Shown piece after piece: positions 19,492-30,566 of a stretch of DNA of 64,000 nt. The translations under genes were made by a program, and so were the position numbers. How positions within the stretch are numbered: position 1 is the stretch's first letter; every line of letters starts with the position of its first letter. Source of the DNA: Prionace glauca (taxonomy: Eukaryota; Chordata; Chondrichthyes; Carcharhiniformes; Carcharhinidae); NCBI GenBank assembly GCA_037974335.1, contig CM075760.1, positions 51,230,119 to 51,294,118 of the forward strand. Direction: 5' to 3'. Under the pieces are notes generated by a model. That model did no database searches. It was not told the origin of the DNA and worked only from the letters and a program-made list of their open reading frames with translations.

Positions 19492-20051
19492 CTTTACAGG
19501 ACCCTCGTCAGGCCTCATTTAGAGTATTGTGCGCAGTTCTGGTCGCCTCACTATAGGAAAGACGTAGAAGCTATTGAAAGGGTGCAGAGGAAATTTACAA
19601 GGATGTTGCCTGGACTGGGAGGCATGCCTTATGAAGATAGGTTGAGGGAGCTGGGACTCTTTTCCCTGGAGAGGCGAAGGTTGAGAGGCGACCTGATAGA
19701 AGTTTATAAAATGTTGAGAGGAATAGATAGGGTGGACTCTCAGAGGCTATTTCCCCGGGTTGAAATGGTCGCTACGAGAGGACACAGATTTAAGGTGCGG
19801 GGAGGGAAGTACAGAGGTGATGTTAGGGGTAAGTTTTTCACTCAGAGGGTGGTGAGTGAATGGAATCGGCTGCCGTCGTCGGTGGTGGAGGCGAACTCGC
19901 TGGGGTCTTTTAAAAGACTTCTGGATGAGTATATGGGGTTTAATGGGATTGGGGGTTATATGTAGGTCTATAGATTGGTGGGGTTGATGTGATCGGCGCA
20001 ACTCGAGGGCCGAAGGGCCTGTTTGTGCTGTAATGTTCTATGTTCTATGTT
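19491..20051 (+). mobile_element. 5'-truncated CR1-type LINE (family D)
   Basis: Encodes an unbroken ORF2 end (LYRTLVRPHLEYCAQFWSPH, RRLRGDLIEVYKMLRGIDRV, FFTQRVVSEWNRLPSSVV) to a stop at about 19963, then a UTR and the repeated terminus TGTTCTATGTTCTATGTTC. It inserted at the last codons of ZNF 4. The open frame and tidy end suggest a recent insertion. Confidence 0.85.
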
Positions 20052-20556
20052 CATACAGTCATACAGTACAGAAGGGGCCTTTCAGCCCATCGAGTCTGCA
20101 CTGACAAAACTATATTAAATTTACACTAATCCATTTTCCAGCACTTGGCTGATAGAGTTTGAACTGTCAAAACATTCCAGTGCTCATCCATGTGCTTTTT
20201 AAAGGTTGTGAGGTTTCCTGCCTCTACTACCCTCCCAGACAGTGAATTCCAGACTCCCACCACCCTCTGGGTGAAAACATTTTTCCTCAAATCCCCCAAA
20301 ACCTCCTGCCCCTCACCTTAAAACGATCCCACCTCATTACTGAACCTTCAACAACAGGGAACAGCTGCTTCCAATCCACCCTGTCCATACCCCTCATAAT
20401 CTTATACACCTCAATCATTTCCCCCCTCAGCCTTCTCTGCTCTAAAGAAAACAATCCAAGCCGATCGAGTCTCTCCTTGTAGCTCAGCTGCTCCATCACA
20501 GGCAACATCCTGGTGAACCTCCTGTGAACCCCCTCCAGTGCAATCACATCCTTACT
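20052..20556 (-). mobile_element. CR1-type LINE 3' piece (family E)
   Basis: The minus strand encodes LEGVHRRFTRMLPVMEQLSY, ERLDRLGLFSLEQRRLRG and then a CR1 3' UTR with GGGCTGAAAGGCCCCTT near its end. It is reverse to the preceding LINE, their 3' ends abutting. Confidence 0.8.
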
Positions 20557-20800
20557 ACAGTGAGAGAATCAGTACAAGTGCAAACTGGGATCAAACAGGG
20601 CTGCATTATCGCGCCAACCTTCATCCCCACCTTCCCCGCAGCAACACTCCACCCCAGCACCATGAAGCTTCCCGCTGGAGTTGAGCTCATCTACTGGACC
20701 AGTGGGAAGCTTTCAATGTCCCACCCCTCCAGGCCAGAACCAAGACCAGCCCAATCTCAGTCATCGGGCTGCAGTACGCAGACTTGGGGTGGGGGGGTAA
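20557..20800 (+). mobile_element. RTE-like LINE, RT part 1
   Basis: VQTGIKQGCIIAPTFI and LPAGVELIYWTSGKL are recognisable as the RT segment NGVKQGCVLAPTLF of RTE/BovB-like LINEs. It is continued after a block of later repeats at 21612. Confidence 0.6.
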
Positions 20801-21122
20801 GTGATGGCCTATGGTATTATCACTAGACTATTAATCTAGAAACGCAGCTAATGTTTTGGAGACCTGGGTTCGAATCCCGCCACGGCAGATGGTGGAATTT
20901 AAATTCATTAAAAAAAATTAAGAACCTACTGATGACCATGAAACCATTGTCAATTGTCAGAAAAACCCATTTGATTCACTAATGTCCTTGAGAGAAGGGA
21001 ATCTGCAGTACTTTCCTGATCTGACTCTGGAGCCACAGTGATGTGGTTAACTCTCAAATGCCCTCAGGCAACTAGGGATGGGCAATAAATGCTGGCCAGC
21101 CAGCTATACCCATGTCCTACAA
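20801..21122 (+). repeat. tRNA-derived SINE (type B)
   Basis: A-box-like GTGATGGCCTATGGTATTAT and B-box-like GGGTTCGAATCCCGCC, body AACCCATTTGATTCACTAAT, and an end ATGGGCAATAAATGCTGGCC. A second shark SINE family unrelated to type A. It sits inside the RTE-like LINE. Confidence 0.8.
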
Positions 21123-21534
21123 ATGAATTTTAAAAATGCCTATTTCATTTGATTTATTATTGCCACATGTATTAGTGTACAGTGAAAAGTATTGTTTCTT
21201 ACGCTATACAGACAGAGCATACCATACAAAGGGAAGGAAAGGAGAGAGTGCAGAATGTTACAGTCATAGGTGTATGCATTACGTCAACTCAGAAATCTGA
21301 CGGCAGTGTGCAAGAAGCTGTTTTTGAGTTGGTTGGTACATGTCCTCAGACTTTTGTATCTTTTTCTCGATGGAAGAGAGAATGTCCAGTGTGCATGGAG
21401 TCCTTAATTATGTCGGCTGCTTTTCTGAGGCAGTGGGAAGTGTAGACAGTGTCAATGAGTGGGAGGCTGGTTTGAGTGAGGGATTGGGCTTTGTTTACAA
21501 CCTGAGTGTGTCTGTGAGCACATTCAGAGGTTGA
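21123..21534 (+). repeat. Interspersed repeat Y
   Basis: TTTGATTTATTATTGCCACA, GTACAGTGAAAAGTATTGTT, then GTCTGACGGCAG-like and AAGCTGTTTTTGAGTTGGTT. I recognise it as a common shark repeat, but cannot assign a class. No coding capacity. Confidence 0.5.
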
Positions 21535-21611
21535 TCTCGGGATTGTCACAGTAACTTGATTGTAGCGTTAATGTAAGCCTACTTGTGACACCAATAAACA
21601 AGTTTAAACTT
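21535..21611 (+). repeat. Isolated type A2 SINE tail
   Basis: GTCACAGTAACTTGATTGTA and TGTAAGCCTACTTGTGACAC, identical in kind to the tail at 10840-10900. Confidence 0.6.
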
Positions 21612-22200
21612 ATCTACAAACCAAACATTCGGGAAACAAAGGCTCTCTCCCAGCCCACTCCTACTCCCCCTCCTGACCATCAAAATCCATGTTGAGCCCC
21701 TGGACAATGTGGATCATTTCCCACACCTTGGGAGCCTCCTGTTGGCACAGGCAGACATCGACGGTGAAATCCAGAAGCGACTCCAGTGTGCCAGTGCAGG
21801 CTTCGGACACACGAGGAACAGAGTGTTCAAAGCCCGAGACCTCAAATCCAGCACCGAGCTCATGGTCTACAGAGCCTGTAGTGGAGTCAGCAATAGGGGG
21901 AGGAAGTGTCCGGAATCTATGGACAAATCAAATTCGCCCTCCTGTATCCATCAGAACAGCAGACACCTCAAATCCCTGGAGAGATGTCACCAAAGTTTCC
22001 TCCACAAAATCCTGCAAATCCACTGGCAGGATAGGCATACCAATGTGAGTGTCCTCTCCTGGGCCAATATCCCCAGTAGTGAGGCACTGGTCACACTAGA
22101 CCAGCTGTGATGGACAGGCCACATTGTCCTCATGCCCCACACAAGACACCCAAAACAAGTGCTGTACTCCGAGCTCCGCAATGGCAAGCTGTTGGAGAAA
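21612..22200 (+). mobile_element. RTE-like LINE, C-terminal part 2
   Basis: VDHFPHLGSLLLAQADIDGE, KRLQCASAGFGHTRNRVFKA and ELMVYRAC follow the order of the RTE/BovB-like C-terminal domain, ending in a frame-shifted RWTGHVVLMP-like segment. Decayed. Confidence 0.65.
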
Positions 22201-22204
22201 ATTC

Positions 22205-23090
22205 CTAAAGTTTGAGAAATTTTAAACCATTAGGCATTTCAGACACTCCCAGCATTGAGTTAATGATTTAGAAGCTAACAAGGGAACAGTCTACATATGT
22301 GACTGCAGTAAGAGATTTAATCAAGTAATTCTAATTTACTTGTAATTCAGAGATTTAAACAAGTAATTTTGATTTAAACATGAATTTTCTGATTTAAAAT
22401 GGATGTTAGCTGTATTTTAAAAGCAAATGTAACCTTTAGTCAAAGGCAGGCTGCTGCAAGGCATGATGGTACAGGGACACTTACAGACAGGCTACATTCT
22501 TCAGAAGAATGAAGCCACAGAATTTACCAACATTTGCCAGTGAAGTTTCTAATAGAAAGGTTTTCAAGGCAGCTTCATGAATAGGATCTATTCACACTGT
22601 CCACATCAGACAGTGCCTTCTCAGACATGAAAATTTGCATTTGTCTGGTTGGCCAGTGGCAGAGTAAGAGCCGGTGGGAACAGTAACTTTGATCTTTATA
22701 GCTAAGCATCTGGGGTTGCTAAGCAATAGGGGGAGGAAGTGTCTGGATTCTATGGACAAATCAAATCCCATTGTGTCAGAGGATAAAATACAATTGGCTG
22801 AAGTATATGACATACGTAATTAATGATTTTTTGTGTTAAAAGTGATTGGTTCGTAGATAATGAAAGGTGGGAGAATTTGACATGAAGAATGTAGAATTGA
22901 TCTATCAAAAGCATTTTATGTCAGAGTTATTGCAGAGATCGGGATGCTTCTCTTCTGGAGAGGTATTACACTGTCCAATAATGTTTCCCTTCGATCATTG
23001 GTCAAATAAAAAATAAATCTTTAAACTGGGACACTGGTTTTCGTGAGTCTTTGTGTTGTCTGAAGGTTTTGGCAATACCTGCTCTCCAGT
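22205..23090 (+). repeat. Possible solo-LTR-like fossil
   Basis: An AT-rich non-coding block of about 870 bases ending in AATAAAAAATAAATC and a GTGAGTCTTTGTGTTGTCTG stretch, a layout like the R-U5 end of a long terminal repeat. Candidate ends are TGAG...GGCA. No internal region or clear target duplication. Tentative. Confidence 0.3.
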
Positions 23091-23093
23091 AGT

Positions 23094-23320
23094 AATGTAC
23101 CCAGTGTGTCGGGGGCAATGAACTCAGAAGAATCATTCAACACTCAAACCTGATTCAATCAACAAACAGTTTATTGAGTTACCATTACCACCTGTAAAAT
23201 TTTTGTTCTTTATCTGGGGTTGAGGTGACAATGAGAGAATTCTCAGTTATTCCAAATTCCTCCAGGCTACATTTAAAATTTTCAGATTTAACTGGTTTGA
23301 ATAAATCCACAATTATAAAT
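23094..23320. repeat. Interspersed repeat X, copy 2 (internally deleted)
   Basis: Joins the left and right ends of the repeat at 12642-14036 directly (GTAATGTACCCAGTGTGT... to TTCTTTATCTGGGGTTGAG). Confidence 0.55.
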
Positions 23321-23732
23321 TAAAATAGACAGGAGTTTCAGAGTGATTTAAAAACAAATCAACGGAGTACTGAAAAGATTAACTTTTCTACAGAGCCTAA
23401 AGGGATGGGGAGTGAGCAGAAAAAACTTGGCACGTAATTATGGCACTTTACATGATTTAAAAAAAAACTTTTCTAACAACAAAACAAACTTGATTTTAAA
23501 CTTCATCCATTTATTTTTTGTTACATTCTTCAACCTAATTATTGTAATTTGATCAGTTATTGTTAGGGATGGGTAACTTCTGTGCTTTATAAACTGATTC
23601 ACTCATTTTGTTAATTCTACATGGGTTCGGAGAATCAGAAGCCAGACTTCTTCATTCTTATCCTTATTTTCCTCTCCCACCACTCCCTCTGTTTTGGGGG
23701 AGGGTTGTGGCGATTCCAAATCTCATTTTATC
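23321..23732. other. AT-rich stretch, nothing recognised
   Basis: About 400 bases with no frame, finger or repeat that I can name. Confidence 0.3.
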
Positions 23733-23890
23733 ATAAAAGTGAAATACTGCGGATGCTGGAAAATCTCAGCAGGTCTGACAGCATCTGTGGAGAAAGAATA
23801 GAGTCAATGTCTCGAGTCTGGATGACCCTTTATCAGAGCTCTTATGAAGTGTCATCCAGACTCGAAACGGCTCTATTCTCGAACCATTTT
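23733..23890. repeat. Folded-back hairpin repeat
   Basis: GAATAGAGTCAATGTCTCGA GTCTGGATGAC on one arm and GTCATCCAGACTCGA AACGGCTCTATTC on the other, around a short loop with CAGAGCTCTTATGAAG. Single arms recur elsewhere in the window. It looks like a non-autonomous hairpin element. Confidence 0.65.
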
Positions 23891-24189
23891 ATCAATAGGT
23901 TTTGTGTTCTTAGTTTCCAAATGGCAGGTAAGAGACCTGTCCGGTACCCACTCGAGCTCTGATTTTTCACTGGCCATCTACTCTCAGGGTCCGCTTTTCA
24001 GTCCAGTGCTACTTGGAGTATACCGTCACTTCACTGACTATCGGGTCACAAATCAGTCACAGTTTTTAATCACAAATTTAGGATAAATTAATTTAAACAG
24101 TGCCTGAGAACGCCTCTTAATTTCTTATCCAACTACCTACCACTGTTTGTTGATTGGTCAGACCCCCCTTTTTACAGTTCGGGTATCTC
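23891..24189. other. No feature seen
   Basis: About 300 bases of unremarkable sequence. Confidence 0.3.
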
Positions 24190-24525
24190 AACAAAGAACA
24201 AAGAGAACAAAGAACAACACAGCACGGGAAACAGGCCCTTCGGCCCAACAAGCCCGCGCTGCCACATCACCCTACACCTATTCTACCCTGCATATCTATG
24301 AATGGAACCCTACTCAGTCAGATTCAGGGAAGAAATGGTGTCAATTTGGTAAAAACCGATTAGCCTGAGAGCACATTTTTGGGATGTGGGAGGAAACCGG
24401 AGCGCCCGGAGGAAACCCACGCAACCACAGGGAGAATGCGCAAACTCTCACAGACACAGGCCCAAATCCATGTGCCTGCAACAGCCAGCAGTGCTAGTCA
24501 CTGAGCTGTTGCAGCGCCCATCTAC
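24190..24525 (-). repeat. Type A SINE variant, reverse
   Basis: The reverse complement ends TTGGGCCGAAGGGCCTGTTT-CCCGTGCTGTGTTGTTCTTT and has the GGTTTCCTCCGGGCGCTCC body. The same variant lies at 40100-40425 and 61455-61790 on the plus strand. Confidence 0.7.
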
Positions 24526-24645
24526 CGGTCCAGGATCAAGCACACAAACCGACATGAAGTCCTAGGCCACTCCTGGAACTTCCAAGAGCAGCCCAGGCAC
24601 GACCCGCCGTGTGAATGCCCCTCGTTTGACATGAGGTGGACCTCC
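24526..24645 (-). repeat. Unnamed interspersed repeat Z
   Basis: The block around GACATGAAGTCCTAGGCCAC and CTTCCAAGAGCAGCCC recurs in reverse at 61310-61415. Class unknown. Confidence 0.5.
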
Positions 24646-24649
24646 ACCT

Positions 24650-25740
24650 GTGGTCAACCACTGAACACCAGCTGGTCCTGGGATAATTCCAACTCATTCC
24701 CAGTAAATATTCTCACCAGGCCCCCCCTGGGGGCCCTACTAAGCAGCTTTAATGGTTTGTAATTGCAGAAACTGAGCTGTCAGAGAAATGTGGTCAAGAC
24801 AGTCCAGTCCCATAATGCCTCACACTCAATCTGCAGTCCTTCAATTATAACAGAATATGTGTCTGTATGTAGCCGCCTCGGCCACGGTCAACCCCAACAC
24901 TGCCTTCCTGAACTGCTACAATGCCTGTAAATACACCCACAGTGCTGTTAGGGAGTGATTTCCAGCTACACATTCCAGACTTTCACTAACTGTTGGTGGA
25001 TACCAGATTGATATATTCCATTCAACCACACCCAAGCTGAGTTATCCCAATTTCATTATTGTCCAGAATAATATATTCACAATATCTTTAAAGCAGAAAT
25101 TAAACATTCCTATTTGATTTCAGGTACTAACATATTCTGTTAGTTTATTCTTTATTGTTAATGTCAGGCTGGGGTTGTTCCCCTTGGAGCAAAGGAGGTT
25201 GAGGGGAGATTTGATAGAGGTGGACAAGATTCTGACAGGTTTAGATAAGGTGGACAAAGTAAAGCTGTTCCCATTCGCTGATGGCACAAGGACGAGGGGG
25301 GACAGAGATTTAAAGTTTTGGTCAGAGATGTCGGGGGAGGAATGTGAGGAAGAATATTTTGATACAGCGAATGGTAATGACCTGGAACTCTGCCTACGAG
25401 GCTGGAGGAAATGGAGACACTAAACAATTACAGAGGAAACTGGATGCGCATTTGCAGGGTCGGGGGGGGGGGGCGGCGTTCAAACAGAAATGTTGACTAA
25501 ATATCTCTAAACTTCCTAACACTCTGTCACTCTGTGATCCTTGTGAAATTTAAAACCAGGTATTCGCGACAAGACTCAAAGAGCATCAGCCCACTGGAGG
25601 CAAAGTCGTGAGACCGCCCAGTCCAGCAGAAAGAAACCCTCTGACCCTCCCCATTGACTAACTGTGAGAATGAACAAAATGCAGTCCTGGACGTAATTCA
25701 GAGCAGAAACAATAACAGCAGAATCCAATCTCTGTGAACT
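24650..25740 (-). other. Shared 3' flank of ZNF 5
   Basis: It matches, inverted, the flank after gene 7 (about 37010-37985) and, in its right half, the flank after gene 3 (14160-14830). It marks the extent of the duplicated ZNF block. Confidence 0.65.
25160..25470 (+). mobile_element. Old CR1-like LINE piece in the ZNF 5 flank
   Basis: FPLEQRRLRGDLIEVDKILT and GLDKVDKVKLFPFADG, orthologous within the duplicated blocks to 14285-14600 and to the inverted copy at 37130-37480. Confidence 0.75.
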
Positions 25741-25750
25741 TGTTGGTGCC

Positions 25751-26765
25751 TCAGCAGCTGTGATAAAATTCTGAACCCTTTTTATACACTGAGCAGGTTT
25801 CTCCCCAGTGTAACCTCACTGATGTCTCAGCAGGTGGGATAACTGAGTGAATTCCTTCCCACACTGAGAGCAGGTGAATGGCCTCTCCGCATGTGAATTC
25901 GCTGGTGTCTCTGCAGGTTGGATAACTGACTGAAACCCTTCCCACACTGAGAGCAGGTAAACGGCTTCTCCCCAGTGTGAACTCGCTGGTGTGTCCGCAG
26001 GTGGAATTGTCGAGTGAATCCCTTCCCACACTGAGAGCAGGTGAACGGTCTCTCCCTAGTATGAACTCGCTGGTGTGTCTGCAGGCTGGAGAATTGAGTG
26101 AATCCCTTCCCACACTGAGAGCAGATGAACAGCCTCTCCCCAGTATGAACACGCTGGTGTATCTGCAGGCTGGACAATTGAATGAATCCCTTCCCACACT
26201 GAGAGCAGATGAATGGCCTCTCCCCAGTGTGAATTCGTTTGTGCCTCTGCAAGGTGGATGACACAGTGAATCTCTTCCCACACTGAGAGCAGGTGAATGG
26301 CCTCTCCCCAGTGTGAATACGCTGATGTGCCTGCAGGTCGGATAACCGAGTGAACCTCTTCTCACACTGAGAGCAGATGAATGGCCTCTCCCCAGTGTGA
26401 ACTCGCTGGTGTGTCCGCAGATTGGATAACTGGTTGAATCCCTTCCCACACTGAGAGCAGGTGAATGGCCTCTCCCCAGTGTGAATTCGCTGGTGTCTCT
26501 GCAAAGTGGTTAACACAGTGAATCCTTTTCCACACTGAGAGCAGGTGAATGGTCTTTCTCCAGTGTGAACTCGCTTGTGTGACTGCAGGTGGGGGAGTCG
26601 AATGAATCCCTCCCCACACTGAGAGCAGATGAATGGCCTCTCCCCAGTGTGGCTGCGCCGATGAGCATCCAGTAGAGATGGGAATCTGTATCTCTTTCCA
26701 CAGTCTGCACATTTCCATGGTTTCTCCATGGTGCAGGTGTCCTTGCCTCTGCCTTGGGTGGACAA
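25751..26765 (-). pseudogene. C2H2 zinc-finger gene with damaged C-terminus (ZNF 5)
   Basis: Starts [19 protein letters not shown] (inner MEKPWKC start at 26729) and gives ten intact fingers from [16 protein letters not shown] to NLQRHQRIH. After that a one-base loss near 25893 shifts the frame, so the predicted 312-residue protein ends in non-finger residues at 25827. In the original frame an eleventh finger ([19 protein letters not shown]) and another TGA in the linker follow. The ten-finger protein might still bind DNA. The N-terminus groups it with ZNF 6 and ZNF 7. Its leader exon begins at 27057 and a good donor exists at 27467, so transcription is plausible. Confidence 0.75.
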
Positions 26766-27057
26766 TCAGTTGAAGACTCGTCCACACACACAACACGTAC
26801 AGTCTCTCCCTGATGTGAATGGTGTGATATTTATTCAGGCTGTGTAACTGGTTAAAGCTCTTCAGTCAGTGCTCTGGAACACTCTCACTTGAATATGGAA
26901 GTGTGTTGATGCTTTTCTAGTCGCACTGATGTTTGAAATCTTTTCAAATCTCCTTCCAGATTCAATGGTTGATGATGTTCAGCTTCCAAGGCACATGACT
27001 CTGCCAGATCTAGACCTGACATCTGAGATCTCAGCCTGTGATTCCTCTTTCAATATC
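26766..27057 (-). other. Exon 2 leader of ZNF 5
   Basis: Acceptor ...TTGTTTTACAG before 27057, exon opening GATATTGAAAGAGG, as in genes 6 and 7. Finger scraps (TIHIRERLYVLCV) precede the start. Confidence 0.6.
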
Positions 27058-27283
27058 CTGTAAAACAAGTTGACGCAAATCATCAGTGTCAGTACAGGAT
27101 CGAAATTCAGAACAGACAATTTTAGTTTCTATGGAACATTCTTTCTCTCTCATTCCCCAAAAGCTGCAAATCTCCATCTCACACACTCCCTCCATTCTCA
27201 CTCTGCTGTATCTAATATTCATCCTCCCAATTCTCCTGAAGTTGATGATTGAGGCTGATTGACTGTCACTGATTCCTGTCCTG

Positions 27284-27394
27284 GATGTGGAGATGTCGGT
27301 GCAGGACTGGGGTTAAACACAGTAAGAAGTCTTACAACACCAGGTTAAAGTCCAAAGGTTTATTTGGTAGCAAACGTCACTAGCTGAAAATCTC
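27284..27394 (-). mobile_element. Penelope-like 3' fragment E4
   Basis: GATGTGGAGATGTCGGTGCA (terminal extension), CACAGTAAGAAGTCTTACAA, AGGTTTATTTGGTAGCAAAC. It is truncated just at the region that holds the ribozyme-like core in longer copies. It lies in the ZNF 5 intron. Confidence 0.7.
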
Positions 27395-27466
27395 CATGCA
27401 GGCTGCCAGACAGATATGACTGGACTAAAAATGTGTGGAATATACAGACTGGATTCGCTCACTTAC

Positions 27467-27960
27467 CCTTCAGTTGCTGCAGGTCCCCAATTTCCCCCAG
27501 AATGAGAATAGAAATGGAAAGGGGGAGACATTGATTTCCTCCCAGATGTTGCCCAGAGGAGGAAGTGTCTTCTAAAGCTCATTGGCCAACTTCCGCATTG
27601 TGACGTCACAATGGAGCACTGCCTGAATCAGCCAATAGGAATCACTCCGCGGTGACGCCCTAGGATTTCAATGCGCACGCCCGGGCACACGAACCCAGGA
27701 GCCCCGCCCCCACTCTCTTCCCGCCCCCCCCTACGACCCATACATATGGAGCAAAGGTCATCGAAGCAAAACACTGCGGATTGGACACCAGCTCAGTGCG
27801 GCTGGCGGTCAAAGCCCCGCCCCCCCCACGTGGGTTCGGGTTCCGTCTCCTCATTGTCCTCATGCGGGAGATTGACCAATGGCAACGCGTGCTGGTCCTC
27901 CAGCCAATCAGAGTCTTGTATCAGTGTCCGCGCGGAGCTTCCTGTGGACATGAATGTGGG
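27467..27960. promoter_or_regulatory. CpG-rich promoter and exon 1 of ZNF 5; plus-side partner lost
   Basis: Reading leftwards, exon 1 of ZNF 5 ends at 27467 with a donor GTAAGTGAG. The palindrome CATTGTGACGTCACAATG (27596-27613) contains a perfect CRE. CAGCCAATAGGAATCACTC, GCCCCGCCCCC boxes, GATTGACCAATGGCAAC and CTCCAGCCAATCAGAG follow. The plus side has the same CCAAT module as the other promoters but runs straight into LINE sequence at about 27962, so no plus-strand gene remains. Confidence 0.7.
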
Positions 27961-27961
27961 G

Positions 27962-28280
27962 GTTCGATCAGTAAGTTTGCTGATGATAGAAAAATTGGTG
28001 TTGTGGTCAATAGTGAAGAGGAAAGCCTTGGATTACAGGACGGTATGACTGGCTGGTTAGATGGACAGAACAGTCGCAAATGTCATTTAACCCCGAAATG
28101 TCTGAGGTGATGCATTTTGGAAGAACTACAGGGCAGGACACCAGGAAGTACAGAGGGCCAGAGGGATCTTGGGGTGCATGTCCATCAGACCCTGAAGACA
28201 GCAGGACCAGACTGATAAAATGGTTAAGAACGGATATGGGATACATATCTTTTTTAGCTAAGGCATCAAATATTCCAATA
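27962..28280 (+). mobile_element. CR1-like LINE piece
   Basis: ISKFADDRKIGVVVNSEEE is the RT FADD region, followed by MHFGRTTGQ and RGPEGSWGAC scraps of the post-RT segment. Confidence 0.7.
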
Positions 28281-28833
28281 GTAAGAAGGCTTACAACACC
28301 AGGTTAAAGTCCAACAGGTTTATTTAGTAGCAAACAACATTAGCTTTCGCTTGCTGCTCCTTCGTCAGGTGATTGGGAGATCTTTTCACAAATAGAGCAT
28401 ACAAAGACACAAACTCAATCACAGAATAGTGATTGAAACACCAGACCTTACAGCTTAAAGGTACAATGTAAGTGGAGAGAGCATGAGCACAAGTTAAAAA
28501 GATGTGTATTGTCTCCAGACAGACTGTGAGATTTTGCAAGTCCAGGAAAGTCATGGGGGTTACAGATAGTGTGACATGAACCCAAGATCTCAGTTGAGGC
28601 CATCCTCATGTGTGCGGAACTTGGCTAACTGTCTCTGCTCAGCGACTCTGCGCTATCGTGCATCGTGAAGGATGACTTGGAGAACACTAACCCGAAGACC
28701 AGAAGCCAAATGTCCATGACTGCTGAAGTGTTCCCCAACAGGAAGAGAACAGTCTTGCCTGGAGATTGTCAAGCGGTGTTCATTCATCCGTTGACGTAGC
28801 GTCTGCATGGTCTCCCCAATGTACCATACCATG
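28281..28833 (-). mobile_element. Penelope-like element B (3' part with GIY-YIG-like domain)
   Basis: The minus strand encodes WYIGETMQTLRQRMNEHR, then SLPVGEHFSSHGH and a KFRTHEDGLN-like segment. This matches the GIY-YIG endonuclease layout (YIGET, R-x3-EH, PVxxHF, H). Penelope-like elements are the retroelements known to carry this domain after their RT. The 3' UTR and tail (AATAAACCTGTTGGAC) follow. The RT is absent. It abuts the 3' flank of ZNF 6. Confidence 0.65.
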
Positions 28834-28962
28834 GTTGTGAGACCGGCCAGCCCAGCAGAAATACTCTGATCCTCCCCATTGACCAACTGTGAAAATGAAC
28901 AAAATACAGTCCTGGATGTAATTGAGAGCTGAAACAGTAACAGCAGAATCCAACCCTGAATA

Positions 28963-30177
<1,215 letters not shown>

Positions 30178-30469
30178 TCAGTTGAAGCCTTGTCCACTCA
30201 CACAACACGTATAGTCTCTCCCCGCTGTGAATGGTGTGATATTTATTCAGGCTGTGTAACTGGTTAAAACTCTTCAGTCAGTGCACTGAAAAACTCTCAC
30301 TTGAATTTGGCAGTGTGTTGATGCTTTTCCAGTCACACTGATGTTTGAAATCTTTTCAAATCTCCTTCTGGATTCAATGGCCGATGATATTCAGGTCCTA
30401 AGGAATATGACTCTGCCAGATCTAGACTTGATGTTTGAGATTTCAGCCTCTGGTTCCTCTTTCAATATC
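30178..30469 (-). other. Exon 2 leader of ZNF 6
   Basis: Opens GATATTGAAAGAGG at 30469 after TTGTTTTACAG. The fossil finger FNQLHSL...YHTIHSGERLY is very clear here, although now downstream of a stop and upstream of the start. Confidence 0.65.
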
Positions 30470-30566
30470 CTGTAAAACAAGTTGACACAAGTCATCAGTG
30501 TCAGTACAGGATAGAAATCCAGAACAGACAATTCTAGTTTCTAAGGACATTTTTTCCTCTCTTCCC

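Noticed and set aside
19017-19556. Long frame over ZNF 4 giving repeated [19 protein letters not shown]-type protein
   Set aside because: It is a shifted frame of the 84-base finger units. Its repetitive look comes from the fingers, not from a separate gene.
19435-19965. Possible fusion protein between zinc fingers and LINE sequence
   Set aside because: The open frame combines an out-of-frame finger stretch with the LINE C-terminus. In the true finger frame the insertion ends the protein, so no finger-RT fusion is supported.
22205-23090. Complete endogenous retrovirus
   Set aside because: Only a terminal-repeat-like block is present, with no gag, pol or env on either side, so at most a solo terminal repeat fossil.
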